Counted from the stretch's first letter, positions 34,771 through 48,561 are shown. The stretch: DNA of 64,000 nt from Adiantum capillus-veneris (GCA_014529385.2 CM043952.1:149755057-149819056), one strand, 5' to 3'. Translations and numbers: made by a program. The notes: a model not told the origin generated them from the sequence alone.

Positions 34771-34999
34771 CACGGATTTTTCCAGGCTCTTGTACTCATG
34801 TTCTTTAATTGAATAATCTTGGTCCAAGACTTTCATTTGCCAATACGGAATAGGGCACATAGCATATAAGGTGTGTTGAAATCATATTTAGGTGGTTGAT
34901 AGAAAACCTCGTGTTATCTAGTAATAGGCAACCTATTCATCTATAAATAAAGCATTAATTGGACCAAAAACTCACTACTTTATCATCAAGTCTCAACTC

Positions 35000-36035
35000 A
35001 TGGATGCTTCTATGAACGTGAGTTTGTTTCTGGGCTCTATTGCATCGCAACCTATTGCTATTCATTGTCCAAAGAGGTATGCTATGATCAACCCAAAAGA
35101 TCACAACGGGTCGAGCAATTTTGAGGTGTTTGCACCTGTGCCTACTTCGGAGGGTGAGATTCAAACTCGTGTGAGGGATGGTGTCATGATAGGCAAAGAT
35201 TTCCACTTTTTGTTGGATGCAAAGAAATTCTTGATTATTCAAAATGAAAAATCCTCAACGTAGATGACACCTGGCATGTTTCACAACAACGAGAACAGAG
35301 AGCATGTTATCAATATTTCATCAAGTTCTTCGGATGAGGTTGATGAAAAACTAGTGCTCCCATCCTCTAAATATGAGGTGCTTAGTGACAATTGCAGCGA
35401 AGAAATAGTAAACGACTTTAGCTTTCTTGGCAGCCTTTTAAACCATGTCATAGGTCACAACATGGAGGGTTTTGTGTGTACGACACCCAATATTATTGTT
35501 ACGGAAAGCACTTTTGCAGTGCATTCTTCTGGTTAAGCACAAGTATCATATATTAAGAAAAATGATTTTAAGTGATACAATTATTGGGCAGGTTGAGGAG
35601 ATTCCACATCACTACAATGGAAATTGTGTATATGAATTGCCCCATGTCCTCCATGGTGGTGGCTCAACTATGGTGGGGATGGAATAGAAGTATGATGGTC
35701 ATTGTTGGGTGAAGCCGATGCAAACTAGGATGAAATTTTCTGTTGGGGTGAGGAGAAGCAAATGTGGCGGACATCTTATGTGCAATAATTGTATGTGTCC
35801 CATTAGACCTCATAGTCGTGCACCAAACAAGACAACATGGATAGGAAAACTATTGCATATTATCCCATCTGTTGGTATGAAAAGTAATGCAAATGGATCT
35901 CTTGCTTGCTTCCATGTGGTGAAGCATTGATAATGCTACAAGAATATTCTTGCAACGTATATTATGTGTTGATAGATAGAAACAAGACTCATTTGTTCAT
36001 TCATCAAGGTACACACAATCATCCGGTGGAGGAGT
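35000..36035 (+). pseudogene. Broken gene with GCM/WRKY-like zinc finger, cut by element D
   Basis: A coding sequence starts MDASMNVSLFLG at 35000 and runs in one frame to 35536 with a TAG at 35261. It continues after a frameshift near 35500 in another frame with a TAG at 35685, and shifts again near 35915. The second half carries a Cys/His cluster: KCGGHLMCNNCMCP, ACFH, CNVYYVLIDRN and THLFIHQGTHNHP. The ending with H-x-H after a cysteine series fits the WRKY-GCM1 zinc-finger group found in some plant transposase-related proteins. The gene is cut after GTHNHPVEE by the 5' LTR at 36036. Any continuation would lie beyond the right edge of the window. Naming the family is an inference. Confidence 0.5.
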
Positions 36036-36164
36036 TGTTGACGGTGGAACACAGAAGAAGTTTCCTCAATGTGTTGTATCATTATTTTTTGAAGCAGAAT
36101 GATACTTTTTGTAATATTTGAGCAGCCATTAGACTTTGTGGGAGCAAGCCTCTAAGGAGGAATG

Positions 36165-36172
36165 TATATAAG
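36165..36172 (+). promoter_or_regulatory. Element D LTR TATA box
   Basis: TATATAAG is conserved in both LTR copies (also 63711-63718), about 75 bp before the microsatellite. Transcription would therefore start near or within the dinucleotide repeat. Confidence 0.65.
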
Positions 36173-36237
36173 TCAATTTTTGTAACCCTAAACCCAACTT
36201 TTGAATTAATCAAATCCGATTTTCACTGTGCGTGGTG

Positions 36238-36404
<167 letters not shown>

Positions 36405-37029
36405 CTTCTTCTCTTCTCTATGTGCGCTACGAAAGGTCCATTGCTAAAGCAACACCACCATCGTGTTAGCAACGACGAGGGCTTCCATTCAACACCAAGA
36501 GTGTGTGATTCCGACTACGATGCAGAGTGAGCTCCTACTAGCTTCCAGGTGAGTTTTCTTGCAAACCAAGTGTTCGTTTGGTGAATTCTTTGCACCTATG
36601 GATTCATGCAGCGTAGGACTACGCATTAGGACCATATGCCATGGAAAATGGTAACCTGTATTTTGCTGCCTGTCTTTATACAACGATTGTCGCAAGAGGT
36701 AGTTCGAGGTCGGCTATTGAGTCACAGTCCATAGGGTATTTATCTCTTGATAAGGAGAGTATATCTTGTGAGTTTCGTGACATTTTGAATGCATTTGGCC
36801 TAGATTCAGATAGCATAAGCATCGTAGGTTGGATTGCTTTCACTAGTGCATAAGAACTCTTAGATTTGATTTCCTCGATTAGAGATTGTCTTAGAAGGTC
36901 GAGAAGGAGGTTGACACCCATCTTCTTATTTCTATGTGCCTACGGGTTAAGCTTCGCCCTTGGCCGACATAGAGTTGTTGGTTCTGTTCTCGCTATGCTA
37001 GCATCCGCTCGTGGTGTATCCGCCAACAT

Positions 37030-37047
37030 TGGCACCACTGCCGGGGA
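37030..37047 (+). other. Element D primer binding site (tRNA-Asp-like)
   Basis: TGGCACCACTGCCGGGGA follows the LTR by one base. It differs at three positions from the tRNA-Asp site TGGCGCCGTTGCCGGGGA used by Athila and Tat elements. Confidence 0.75.
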
Positions 37048-37550
37048 ACAAAGCCCTAGGTAGGTGACCTTAGACTAATCCTATGATGTGAGAGTTCCTG
37101 TGGTGTGCTAGAGTATTCTTTTCAATCTTAGTTTAGTTAGGACCTATAGAGAGGTGCTAGAAAGCATGTGTCTTGCCTTGGTCACCTGTGTTGATGGTTT
37201 TAGTTGAGAATTGTATTGGTTTGGGAGTTTGAGTGGTTGAAGAGGTGATAAAGGCATTGCCTAGTCCGTGTGTGTCAGTTAAGTGCTTATCTACTCACAA
37301 TTGCAAAATCCCATTTTTTATGTTTAGGAGTAGCTTTAGGTAGATGATTTGATCTTGATCTAGAGCTGTCCATCAATGAAAATTTGCTCAAGTTGATTGG
37401 TTGCATTGAAATCTTGAAAAAAGAGTGATTCTTAGTTGAAACAGTGCAAAACAAAGTTCATAAAAATGTTTTGCATGCCTGAGGGTTACTGAGGGCATAA
37501 GAAGGCATTAGAAAGGGCTCTGCACATAAAAATCTGAATTCTGCAAGGTT
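37048..37550 (+). other. Element D leader before the palindrome array
   Basis: No gene and no regular repeat was recognised between the primer site and the first palindrome. Confidence 0.5.
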
Positions 37551-38847
37551 AGACTCTATACGCGTATAAAGTCTCCAGGGCTAAAAGGAGACCAAAGTTG
37601 TGGAAACTGACTGTGCCAAAGTGTTCAAATGAGTATTTATACCCTGGGAATACCTTGAGTGGAAAATTTTGCCATAGAATTGGAGACCAAAAGAAGCCAA
37701 AACTCAGAGTGGTTGTGACGGAAAAAAGCAAAAACTTGTGTTTATAAGCACTTTTGAGCTTTAAATTTTGTTGTGAACACATGTACATGATGCTAATGAG
37801 TAGGGGGACTTGGGATAGAAACAGATCTAAATTCTGAGATAGGAGACATTATATGCGTATAATGTCTCCAACATAGATTTGGGGATCATCCTGCATATTT
37901 GTCATCACTAAGCCATTTGGGAGGTGTTTATAAGCTTGACTATAAGATTCCACACCATTTGGTCAACCAACTCGACATCTAGAGAGAATTTTGCAAATTC
38001 TAGCCAAAAACGAAGAAAAGAGTTGAATTGGTGAAACCTTGGCATCAAAACTTGATTTTGAGCACATACACATTGTGTACACATAAAGGAGAACCTTAAA
38101 CAAAAAAAAAATCTCCAATCTGGTAAAAAAGACTTTATACGCGTATAATGTGTTTTGGCTTAGATTAGACTCAAAGTGTGTAAATGAGTAATCCAAAGTT
38201 TCCTAAAGCCTTGGGGAAGCCCATAGCTTAAATTTTATTGCACTTGGACCAAAATTTGAGCTTAAAAAGACAAAGAAACAATCAAAACATTCTACAGACC
38301 CTTTTTGGCCACAACTTGAACAAACTTGATTCCAAACTCAAGTCAAAGAATATCTGTGAAGCGTTTGAGTGTTGGGCTACCTCTGGAGCAAGTTTCATGT
38401 CAATTGGCTCAAAAAGACATTATACGCATATAATTATTTTTGATGTTATTGACCATTATTTGAACTTCAGACCATACAGGGAGTATGAGCATACAACTGT
38501 AAGCAAAAACCTGCAAAAATTTAGTCAATCTGGTCAAAAAGACTTTATACGCGTATAATGTCTTTTTGGCCCTTTTGACTTCCAAAGCTAAATTGGGCCA
38601 TATCCTTGCATTCTAAGGGACCTTAGAAGCCAATAGCCAAGATTGCATTCAATTTGGAAAGCATTTGAGCTTGTAAGTGCCAAAGGATAGAAAAATATCC
38701 AAAATCAATCTGCATCAAATTGTAACTTACACTAAAGTGGTCCAATTGTCATTTTAAAAGTTTTTGAGAGTTACATGCATGGTAGAGAACATCTGGTGAA
38801 GAAATATTGCCATTTTTGTCAAATAGACTTTATACGGTATAAAGTCT
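37551..38847 (+). repeat. Leader array of six 24-bp palindromes, mostly 285 bp apart
   Basis: A near-perfect palindrome, arm AGACATTATACG followed by its reverse complement, starts at 37551, 37844, 38130, 38415, 38540 and 38825. Intervals are 293, 286, 285, 125 and 285 bp. The short interval is consistent with a deletion of about 160 bp. The sequences between are diverged copies of one another (recurrent AATTTGGA-CAAA, TTGAGCTT and a CTTGAACAAACTTG-like block). The fourth copy has lost its right arm end. The sixth is 23 nt with a perfect 10-bp stem. No ORF is preserved through the array. Confidence 0.9.
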
Positions 38848-39397
38848 AAGAGCCAAATTTAGAGCATACTGGTAAATTGAGCCTGCCAGGTATTCCACTT
38901 AACTCTGACAACATATTTTACCAGTCAATTCAATGAGAAGAACATATACTGGGAACTAACCCTTCCAAAACAAGCTTTGGATGGGAAGTACTTGCATGTT
39001 CTTCCTAATCAATACTAAATGTTACTAAAAGAAGAACCACCATCGACAAAAAATTGCAGAGTCTAAAGTTTTGTACAGATAGCCAACAACAAGGTCTAGC
39101 AAGTCCAGACCAATCGGAAGTGCAATCAATCAACCAATTGGAGAGCTGAAATAGCCAGATTAAGACATGACAGAGCGAACTCTAAAGGTAAAAGGTTTGA
39201 ATTTGTAGTGGTGTGTTAAGGGATTGATGTATTTAAGATCAAGAAGAAACCTCCAAAGAGACCAAAAATCACAAGGAGATCAGATCAGCATAGTGTCTAC
39301 GGAGGAGAGTGTGACCTAAGCTAGAATACACCCACTAGCACCAATCATAGAAGACGGTAGTGGAACCGACACCTCCTCTGAACAATATTTTTATCTC
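38848..39397 (+). other. Element D: end of leader
   Basis: Non-coding. It ends with an adenine-rich stretch before the first gag frame at 39398. Confidence 0.5.
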
Positions 39398-40346
39398 ATG
39401 GCGGACAGGAACACCGTGGTTAACCAACCAATCCAAGGAGGAGGGAGCACCTCTAAAAACCGTCCTCGGACATTGTGGTTTACAACCCTTTACTTAGAAG
39501 GACCAAATGCCCATGGGGCTCTGGTATATGCTGACGAAAGTGGACGAAAAATCATATGTATTGAGGAAAAACCAGTAGAAGGAGTGGATGCCCTTCTAGC
39601 GTACGATGATGGGGATAGATTCTATGATGAGGAGGAAACACATTACCTTATTTTTAAGGATCTAGAGAACTACAACAAGTACGGGGATAATGTGGTAAAG
39701 GGGAAGATGGTTTCTGAAATCACCAAAACACCTCCTCTAATAGACCTTCCTAATGCCACCCTAATGTTTGACAAGAAGGTGACTAAAGTTGCAACTAACC
39801 AAGGAGCGGTAGGAATCTATGAATACCTGAACGGGAGAGTCAAGACATATTTTCGTTGTCTAGCACCATTTGCCTTTGAGTTAGGCACAGAAAAGACTTT
39901 GTACTTGTTCTCATATGAATCAGGTGAAGGGAGTCTCATACTATATATTGACAAATATTGACGAGAGTATAGGCATAGAAAAGACAGAGGTAGCAAGATT
40001 GATAGCCAATAGAGTAATTCCAATAGACCTCGCTGCCACTCAAGGACTAAAACCTACCCCTAATAAATGTACCAATCCCTTTGAGGAAACGGAGGATGCG
40101 ACTAGAATCCTAGCCAGGAAAGCTGGAATGGTAGAAGCACCGGTTTTTCCTTCGTATCTCAACAACAATCCTGAAACGTTGCAATCATGGTTGCAACCCA
40201 CAGTGACAAGGGAACAAGAGTTCTATAGAGGCAAAGTCCCTATTACAAACAGTCCATATGTGAACCCTATAGTCTCACCCATGCCACGTACTCTTATTCT
40301 TATCCGAAGGAGAGCAAGGGACCAACAACGATATCGACCACAATAG
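39398..40346 (+). pseudogene. Element D gag N-terminal frames
   Basis: The first frame (39398-39961) starts MADRNTVVNQPIQGGGS and is continued after a shift near 39940 by a second (39915-40346, IGIEKTEVARLIANRV). The product has no catalytic motif. Its position before the Gag core suggests the N-terminal part of Gag or an ORF1 as in Ogre-type elements. Start choice: the ATG follows the leader, and a downstream frame is needed to reach the Gag core. Confidence 0.65.
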
Positions 40347-40357
40347 GATTCCCCTAT

Positions 40358-41208
40358 ATGGAGAGAATCAAAGCAAAAAGAGGGTTTGCAATGGAACCAC
40401 TTGTTGAAAGGTCATATAGAGGATATGGGACAGGGGGTGCACTTGACGACAGATTGAGACCTGGACAAGACCCTGTGAGGGGAGAAGGGCGAGGAGATTC
40501 CACAGTTCAATTGGTGGAACAAAGACGTGTTAGACCTTCGCAAGTCTAGAAATGGGTACACAAAAGGTATTCAGGGGAAGGGGATCCTAGAGATCACATG
40601 GCAACATTCTTGAGAGTGATATAAGCAGAAGAGGTTAGAGACTTCAATATAAAAATTGCTGGATTTGGACTCACCCTAGAGGAGGACGCCGCCACCTGGT
40701 TTGATTTTGTTGAAAGACGAGATTTTGGGACCATCCAAGAAGTTTTTGACGAGATTGTGGAGAAATTCTCTCAAAGAGGGATAGCATATAATACTGTCTC
40801 TCAAATCCACAAGTTTAAACAGAAAGAAGAGAATTTGTCAGGAAGGCAGCCCTACGGCTGAAACGATATGTAAAGTTCTGTCCAATGGAAGAACTACCTA
40901 TTCAATCCAGACTGATGTTGATATTTATCCAAGGACTGAAAAATGCTGACCTTAAAAAGGTTTGCATGTGAAGAAAAGCCCCACTCTAAATGAGTTAACC
41001 AAAGAGGCTTTGTTCCTGGTAGATAACTGTGAGATCTATAGAGTTGGAGATCTAAGAGACAGAGATGATGATTCATCATCTCAACAAAGTGGGTCAAAGT
41101 TTGAAAAGACAGTACAACAAAATGAACCAAGAGTAAATCAAGAGCGAATGATAGAGGAGGTGCTAAAGAGGATTAGCCCATTTGCCAAGCACAAGCTAAG
41201 CCATTAAA
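40358..41208 (+). pseudogene. Element D Gag core
   Basis: KRYSGEGDPRDHMATFLR is followed by an in-frame TAA, then GFGLTLEEDAATWFDFVE, GTIQEVFDEIVEKFSQRG and SQIHKFKQKEENLS, the retrotransposon Gag domain. A frameshift near 40840 leads to RLKRYVKFCPMEELP. The core forms the particle shell in intact relatives. Confidence 0.75.
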
Positions 41209-41323
41209 GTGGTGCGCCATCAAACAGAAATGGCCAAATCATGTTACTGAGGAATGCTACTATAATAAAGGGTATGTGAGAGAACGATAGTATGTTCCCC
41301 AACCGCAAGTAGCACCACCACAA

Positions 41324-42075
41324 GTGCCACTTGTACCTAGATATACTGCGGGGAATTTTCCAGGACCAGCTGGGGTTGAACGACCACAGCCAATTTTAGG
41401 GCAACAACCACCACTCCTAGGGACAAGACCAATAGGTGTGAGATATACGCTTGCTGCGGAAGAACCAGAGGAACAAGCGTTAGTGCCTGTCCTTGTTTAT
41501 TACGAAGAGCCAAGTGGAACAATGGCCTGCCCAACATACTACCATGGAGCATGATCGGCAATGTTGGACCACCAACATCGACATAGGCTGCAGGAGAAAG
41601 TAGATATAGTTTGGACGAGAGAGCATTGTTGTTCATAGCCAATGGAGGTTTCAATGGACCAAGACCTGCTTACCAACAAAGGGGTGCTCAAGGAGCTCCA
41701 CGACAACCGTTGGGACCATGCTATAAATGTAAAGGTGACCATCTTATGAAAGATTGTCCTCGTATGAAAATTGTCCGAGTGAATGCGTATTGTCTAGACT
41801 GCGACATCACTCGTTTGATTGCTGATTGTCCAGAAAATCCAAACAAAGCGGTTAAAGCAACCATAAACATTTTGGAGGCTATCCCTTCAAGCAGTGGTTC
41901 CGAAATGAAACAATAATACCTATACAGGTCATTACACGAGCTCAGGCTCAAAAAGAGAAAGGGGGACTTGAAAATGAAGAACCAAGATGTAATACACCTA
42001 GAATTGAACGAAAAAGCCATCAAAACACATGGAAAGCTAGAAAAGCACGGTAGAAGTGAGGAAAGAAAGAGAACG
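41324..42075 (+). pseudogene. Element D Gag zinc knuckles
   Basis: After a Pro/Gln-rich stretch (41324-41554) the frame 41611-41916 encodes two knuckles with spacing C-x2-C-x3-H-x4-C. The first, CYKCKGDHLMKDC, is complete. The second, CLDCDITRLIADC, has Arg where the His should be. Such knuckles bind the RNA genome. The frame then reaches KAIKTHGKLEKHGRSEERKR and is cut by element C. Confidence 0.75.
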
Positions 42076-42080
42076 AAATG

Positions 42081-43065
42081 TGTAGGGAGGCATTGTAGCA
42101 ATGACCTAATCGCAACCCACACAAAATTATCAAATCCATGGTTCGGCAACCCGGCTAGGGCATGGGAGCACGAGCATCGGATGAATAGAAATAGAGGATT
42201 CAATAGAATACCTTACCGATGCAAGTAGAGATTAGCCATGTTAAGACTAACTATAAACATACTCTAATCACTAATTAATCAACTTCTACACACATCAAGT
42301 CCATCGAAGTCCGACTTGCCATAGACTAGAAACCCCAAGCACATTAATTATAAGCACACACTAATTACATTGGTGTTGGCATCTCCAATCACCACATGCC
42401 AATCACGGCACTTCATCAATAGCTGTACACACGAGGTGAATGGTGTTAGAGTTTCATAAAACCTATCCACACACAAGCAAACAATAGGGCACACACATTA
42501 ATTACAAGATTAAGGCCCAACTTAATCAATCCTAATTAGTGATGCTAAATATCGCAAATCTAATTCTCATAGAAGGGTAAGAGTGGTTAATAGCAAGAAG
42601 TACATACCTCTCTCAAATATAGAATAATGGGAGTGGAATACTACTTCATGACATAATGAAATGTAGAGAAGAAGTAGACTAATGAGAAAATAGGGATTAG
42701 ATTAATCAAAGATAGCTTACTCTAATTACAATGGATTAGCACTAGCCTCTTAAGCATGGGCATTAAGCTCAAGGCTAGGCATAGAGTGGACACTCAAGAG
42801 GGAGAGAGAGCTCTCAAAAGTGGACCCTCAAGAGTGGATACTCAAGAATGAAGCCTCCTTGCATAAAAGCTTCCTTTTAAAGGCTTTCACCACAATCCTT
42901 TTTGTACTATGGGTTTAAGCTTGAGCCCTCTAACTACCATATACAACTTTGGAACTCCCAATGAGCCCAAGACTTATACTAAGTGAGTGGAAAATATTGT
43001 GACATCCATAGCATATCTCCCGCTTGATGCATAAACGGTGTAGCCTATGTTAGCCGCTGCTAACA
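42081..43065 (-). mobile_element. Element C 3' LTR (minus strand)
   Basis: Direct repeat of 48562-49532, adjacent to a polypurine tract. Confidence 0.93.
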
Positions 43066-43077
43066 TTCCCCCCTTCC
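43066..43077 (-). other. Element C polypurine tract
   Basis: On the minus strand GGAAGGGGGGAA is immediately followed by the LTR start TGTTAGCAGC. Confidence 0.88.
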
Positions 43078-46000
43078 TAATTTGGCGCACGTCCTTGTGT
43101 GCCGATGAAGCAAAACACGGTGACATGGTAGAAAGAAAGTCCGTGGAAGAAATGTTGAGCTGCAAATCATAAGAACAAGTAATGAGCATCAAAGGCCAAC
43201 AAGGATAAAAACATGAAGTACAATGAACAATCATGCAAAGTGATTTTTTTGCTTCTAAAAGATGGGTGAATCATAGTAAAAAACTAAGCAACATAAAGCA
43301 AAAAAACACTCAAACTATCATGAAGATTAAACCACTTGAAATTTCAATTTTATGCATGAAACAAAAGCAATCAATTATGACCCTAGGTTAATGCAAGCTC
43401 ATAAACCTACTAGGCTAAAAACTATGTGACCAATCTTAATAAATCATTCAAGTTTATCATGTCTACGGGCTAATAAAAAGCTCATAATCTATTAGTACAT
43501 TGTCAAAGCTTTCTGAAGCTCATGGAAGTTTTGTTGTTTTCATTCATCGAAAAAAGTAAATCACATCACAAGGCTACTACCCCAAGGCAAATCTAGGTGC
43601 GAGGTGCGACTCTCGGCTCCTTGAACCCTCAAGAAGGTGTTCCAAGAATCTACTAGCCTACCAAGGCAACGGCTAACCCCTATCAGCCCAGGGCATCGGT
43701 TTAGGGCCTTGACCCAAGTGATCCAAGGTGATTCCCCTCGCCTGCCAAGTGACAATAAGTCCCTAGGCCTCACATAGACACAACATAACATAGAAATTTT
43801 CTTTTCATGTGTCTTAGTAGCATTTTTGCTACTTTTTCTTGACACTTTTTTGCTTCATTGTTTCATTTTTTAGCACTTTTTTATTGCTTCCAATGCTAAT
43901 GGCAATTGGACTAAAGGACTAAAGCTTAATCATAGCTCTAGGTCATGTTAAAAATGAATGGAGTATTAAGACTATCACTAAGAGTCTAGGACTAATAAGA
44001 AATGATCCTATATTAACCTAAGGTCAAGGCCAATTACCTATGATTAGCACACATAAAACCTAATTTTTTGATGAGTTAATATTCACAAAGCAAAGTGTTA
44101 AAACTTTAGGATGCCTAGCTTTCGCACATGAAAAAACCATAGCTTAGAAGCGAAAATTACTTAAGCCAAGCAAGAGAATGAAGAGAAAAACAAAAGAGCA
44201 AAATCATGGAAGGATTACACCTATCATGCTCTTTGTGAAACCTTGACCAAGCATCCCCTTTGTATAGAGAAGTCTCTTGATCCTTTTTATTTGCAAAAGA
44301 AGCCTTTTGAAGCTAAGTGTAAACACAAGCTCCAAAGGCCTTTTATTGAAATCCAAAAACACACAAAAGAACATTAATGAGAACCTAAAGCTAGGGTCTG
44401 GCATACCCGAATTTGCCAAAGGGAAAAAACCTGAAGGAAAAAAGTGCCTTTGGTTATGCACATGATGCTCTTTAGTAGCAAGTGTATGCATACATAATAA
44501 CCATGAGAGATAAAATGAGCTTCTTCATAAGCAAATTTTGTAATTTTACAACCTCTCATGGATGATTCAAAAGTTGATTAGTTTCTAGCTCAATGAAATA
44601 TGGAGTTAAAAACAAGCCAAGAGCTGAAAATAATGCAACTTTGATGAAATGATGTGGCTCTTGAAAGCCGAATTTTACAATTTAAAGCTTTCCAAAAATT
44701 TGGCTGACAACTAGCTTATATGAAATTTTACAATTTTTAGATCAATCTATGAGCTAGAGACGACTTCAACTTTTAATGGAATGAAAGTAAACGGCTCTCA
44801 ATCGCCAAATTTTGTACTTGAAAGCTCTAAAAAAATTGGGTAAACAACTAGCTCAAATGAAAACATTTGCATTTTGGACCAAGCTATGAGCTAGCATGTA
44901 TACAACTTTTAATCCAAACAATTGGAATGGCTCTAACTAGCCACATTTTGCAATTTTTTGCAATGATGACCCTTTCTTGGATTAATGGAAAGTTCTTGTG
45001 CCCACAACCCTTCAAAATAAAGCTCAATTGTTAGTGCATGAAAGCATTTGTTAATCAATACAAGCACTACCAATGTCATGTTCAATCACAAACTGTGCTA
45101 ATGCTATCTCATGATCTTTCAAACAAGCTCAATGATTAGTGCTATGTAGGGGTTTTGCATTTAAAGCAAGCACTAACAATGTACACTCAATCAAGTCCAC
45201 ATTTCAATGCACATTCTCGACCAAGCATGTATGCATCATCAATGTAGCTCTCAAATGAAGCTTCCATGCATTCTAAAAAGAGTATTTCATTCAGTGCAAT
45301 GAGATTTCAAACAAGGTGACACTCACCTAATGCACGAACCAGAAAGTTTGTGCAATGAGGTTCACTTATGTATATAAATCTCACACAATCATAGTATACA
45401 CTCGATGTTTGATTGTTTGCTTGCATGTAGCAGATATGATAGCATATAAGGGAGAAAGCATATGATGACATGGATTTTGAGCTCTCTCAATTGGTCAGTC
45501 TCAACTCAATGTTGTGCCATAGGCTATACCCCTTCAAGGTAGCTCGTGGATTAGTGCACAATACATTTAGTATTCAAGTAAACACTAAAAAGAACCCTCA
45601 ACTCCTGTATTAGTTTAATGCAAGAAGTTTTCATATAATCCAAAAATGTTCACAACCCTGAAGAATCTTGCAATGTCTATGCATTCCATTAAATGAGTTG
45701 CTCGTATATGCCTTGGCACAAAAAGTGATGAACATTCTACTTGAAGTACTTACTAGCAAAATACTTCCCCCAAGCTTGGTTTCAATGCAAAACACTTCAC
45801 CAACTTCATCTTTTAACCCAATGCAAAAACTTTTTAGGCTTATTTTTCTTGTAGAATTTCATTAGATTTTTAAATTTTTTCTTGTTCTACCCTCCTCTCG
45901 ATTGATAGCTTTGAATTTCTACAATCTTGCGAGCTAGAGGCAGAGAGAGGGGTGGGTTTTGTGTGCGGTGAGTGAGCGCCAATGGTGGGAATGAGCCCCC

Positions 46001-46104
46001 ATTTTAAACCATCAAATTTATTTATTTTGTTGTATTATTTTTTTCTTCGATTTCTTGGTATCAACGGCGGTCTGTGCAGGCGACAGAGGGAAGGAATGAG
46101 GCGG

Positions 46105-46147
<43 letters not shown>

Positions 46148-48540
46148 GTGTTGCGAGCCAAGGCGGGACCAAGGAAGTGAGAGACAGTGAGTGTGTGTGC
46201 TTGTGGGGTTAAGCCAAGCCAGGAAAAATGGGCGTGTAGCGCGTGCTGTGAGCCAAGGCGGGCCCCAAGCAGAGCGGTCAGCGGTGTGTGCCTGTGGGGT
46301 TCGAAGACCAGGGCGAGCCGCAGGACGCTAAAAGTGGGCAACCACTCAGCGTGTGCACCGAACAGCATGGGATGCGGCCAAGGGAAGTGGTGCGCAAGTG
46401 GCGAGAGAAAGTGTGTGTGTGTGTGTGTGTGTGTTTGTGTATAAAGCCAAATCGGGCAAGTCGATGGGGTCGAGCCAGACAAAGATGCGTGCAAGGCAGA
46501 AGAGCAAGGCAGTGTAGATTTTAATTTTTTTCCCCCTTTTTATTTACCTCTTAAGAGGAGGTTCCTACGAGAAATTAGAGGGTGTGTGAGAAAAGTTGCG
46601 CCCAAGCAAGAGCACAGTCACATGATGATTTGTGTGTAGCGAGCAAAAAAGAAAACTTTTCATCCTTGAAAAAGTCTCTAATTTTTCACTTTCTTTGTTT
46701 CAATTGAACACTTTTGAGGCATATCAACGTTAATAAGTGCTCATGCATCTCTATTCTTACTTGAACGAACTTCTTGAACTATAACTATCCAAATGGGGGA
46801 AATTTCAATGAAGCCATGCTATCCATTTTCAAAATGATGATTCTTTAGACATGCCCACACATTGGGTTAGAATAGACTTATGCGTTACGGTCGTTTCCAA
46901 TTCAACAAATTGGGATGCATACACAAAATGTAGAGCATAAATTCGTCCCAATTGCAATTCCATAGCCAATCATCAATCATTACCATCTTGAATTGCTTGT
47001 ATTCCAAATCTCGTTCACTCAAATCCAAGTGGATTTGTCATTTTAGTTTGTGAGGCTACACGCTCATGATTATGGCAACTCGTAAATACACAACTTAATG
47101 AAATTTTTACCATATAGAATCAAACAGACATACACAACAATGGTATTACACAAAATCATCTTCAATTGGGTACCAATTGAATAATTCCAAGTCAATCAAC
47201 ACTCATGCACACCATCCATTTTAGGTCTTTCAATCATCATAATTGGTAATTGCTCCCAATTATTCATCCCAATTTGAATACGGAATGCCATTGAGTAGGC
47301 ACACACACCCAAATTTAGACTGAAATTTTATGCAATTAATCCATCAATTTCGCATTGTAATGCTCAAATTGCAAACTCAATCAAGCATAAGTGAATGCAT
47401 GCATGCTTAATTTCTAAAAAATTAGCACTATTTTTACCCAATCAAGCAATGCACACACTAAAAAATTAAGCACAAAAGATCAAATTTGGCTCAATTGGCA
47501 ATGCATTTAGGTTTACACCTAATGATTGCACACACTTTTCATGCACATTTCACAATCAAAAAGAATTTTGGTGCCCCAATTGACCATCAATTATTGAAAG
47601 TCAAGTGGCCTTGGATGGGCACACACACTCAATCTTTGCCCAAAATTTTGGAAATTAGGCTTATCCGATGATTGAATCAGCTTAGCATACACATCGATTA
47701 CATGATTTCATACTCATATATCATCAATTCCATCACTTTATATGCATGCACACACTCAAGATTAGGTGCACACACACTTGAATTTTTTGACAGTTTTTTT
47801 CCCCTCTTTGGTGCATCACACACACAATGTTTTTTATGCACACACATGAATTCTTGATGAGAATTAAGCATTATTTTGATACACACAACGTTCATTAGTC
47901 AAAATTTGACCATCCATTTCATTCCAAGTGAATCAAATCAGGTGCAAAATGTAGGTCAATTTAATTACACACCTAATTTTAGCAAATAATTAGCACACAT
48001 TGAACCACATTAATCAATCAAGAATTGACATGAGCAAGTGAGTGCACTTACATCGTAACACTCCAAGATATTCCTTTGCTCCACGCGAAGATGCATCATT
48101 GCACACACAAGTGAGTGCACCATTAAATCTGTTCCAAAATTGACAATTGTAGGCCAAAAATCAAACACTCAAATCATCAAATTAGGCATAAATTGGCACA
48201 ATTAACTTGATTAGAGTGATGATTCCACCTCTTTAAAGGGGATTTAACATACATACACTTCAAATGTTAGTGGTTAGGTTAACAAAATTAGCAAAAATTA
48301 GCATGGAATTAGTATAATTAGCATGGAAATGAAGTAAAATTAGTAAGGGTTAGTATGAAATTAGTGAAATTGGGGGTGAAATGGGGTTTGAGGTATTCAT
48401 AACTCAACAATTAGCTTCAATTTCTTGCACAAACATCATCAAATCAAACCAAAATTGAGTTATACACACTAAAAAACCAATGAAATTAGTAGGAAAATTA
48501 CTCTATTCTACACATCCTATACTCTTAGCTTAGGTTATTG
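43078..48540 (-). other. Element C internal region, non-coding
   Basis: No reading frame of a known retrotransposon protein is present on either strand. A GC-richer island lies at 43560-43790. Three diverged copies of a repeat built on ACTAGCTCAAATGAAA and GAGCTAG lie at about 44581, 44709 and 44846. Two GT microsatellites (46107-46148 and 46410-46434) sit in a GC-rich stretch (about 45940-46510). The rest is AT-rich with many CACACA and TTAGCA words. This is the composition of a large retrotransposon derivative that depends on other elements. Confidence 0.6.
46107..46148. repeat. (GT)n microsatellite
   Basis: About 20 GT units; a second shorter run is at 46410-46434. Both produce long His/Thr or Cys/Val frames that are not genes. 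Confidence 0.95.
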
Positions 48541-48559
48541 ATCCCCAACAACGGTGCCA
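48541..48559 (-). other. Element C primer binding site (tRNA-Asp-like)
   Basis: On the minus strand TGGCACCGTTGTTGGGGAT lies two bases inside the LTR and resembles the tRNA-Asp site of Athila and Tat elements. Confidence 0.8.
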
Positions 48560-48561
48560 AA

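Noticed and set aside
46018-46494. Minus-strand frame of 158 codons in element C
   Set aside because: Its length depends on two GT repeats. The rest is Pro/His-rich low complexity without a domain.
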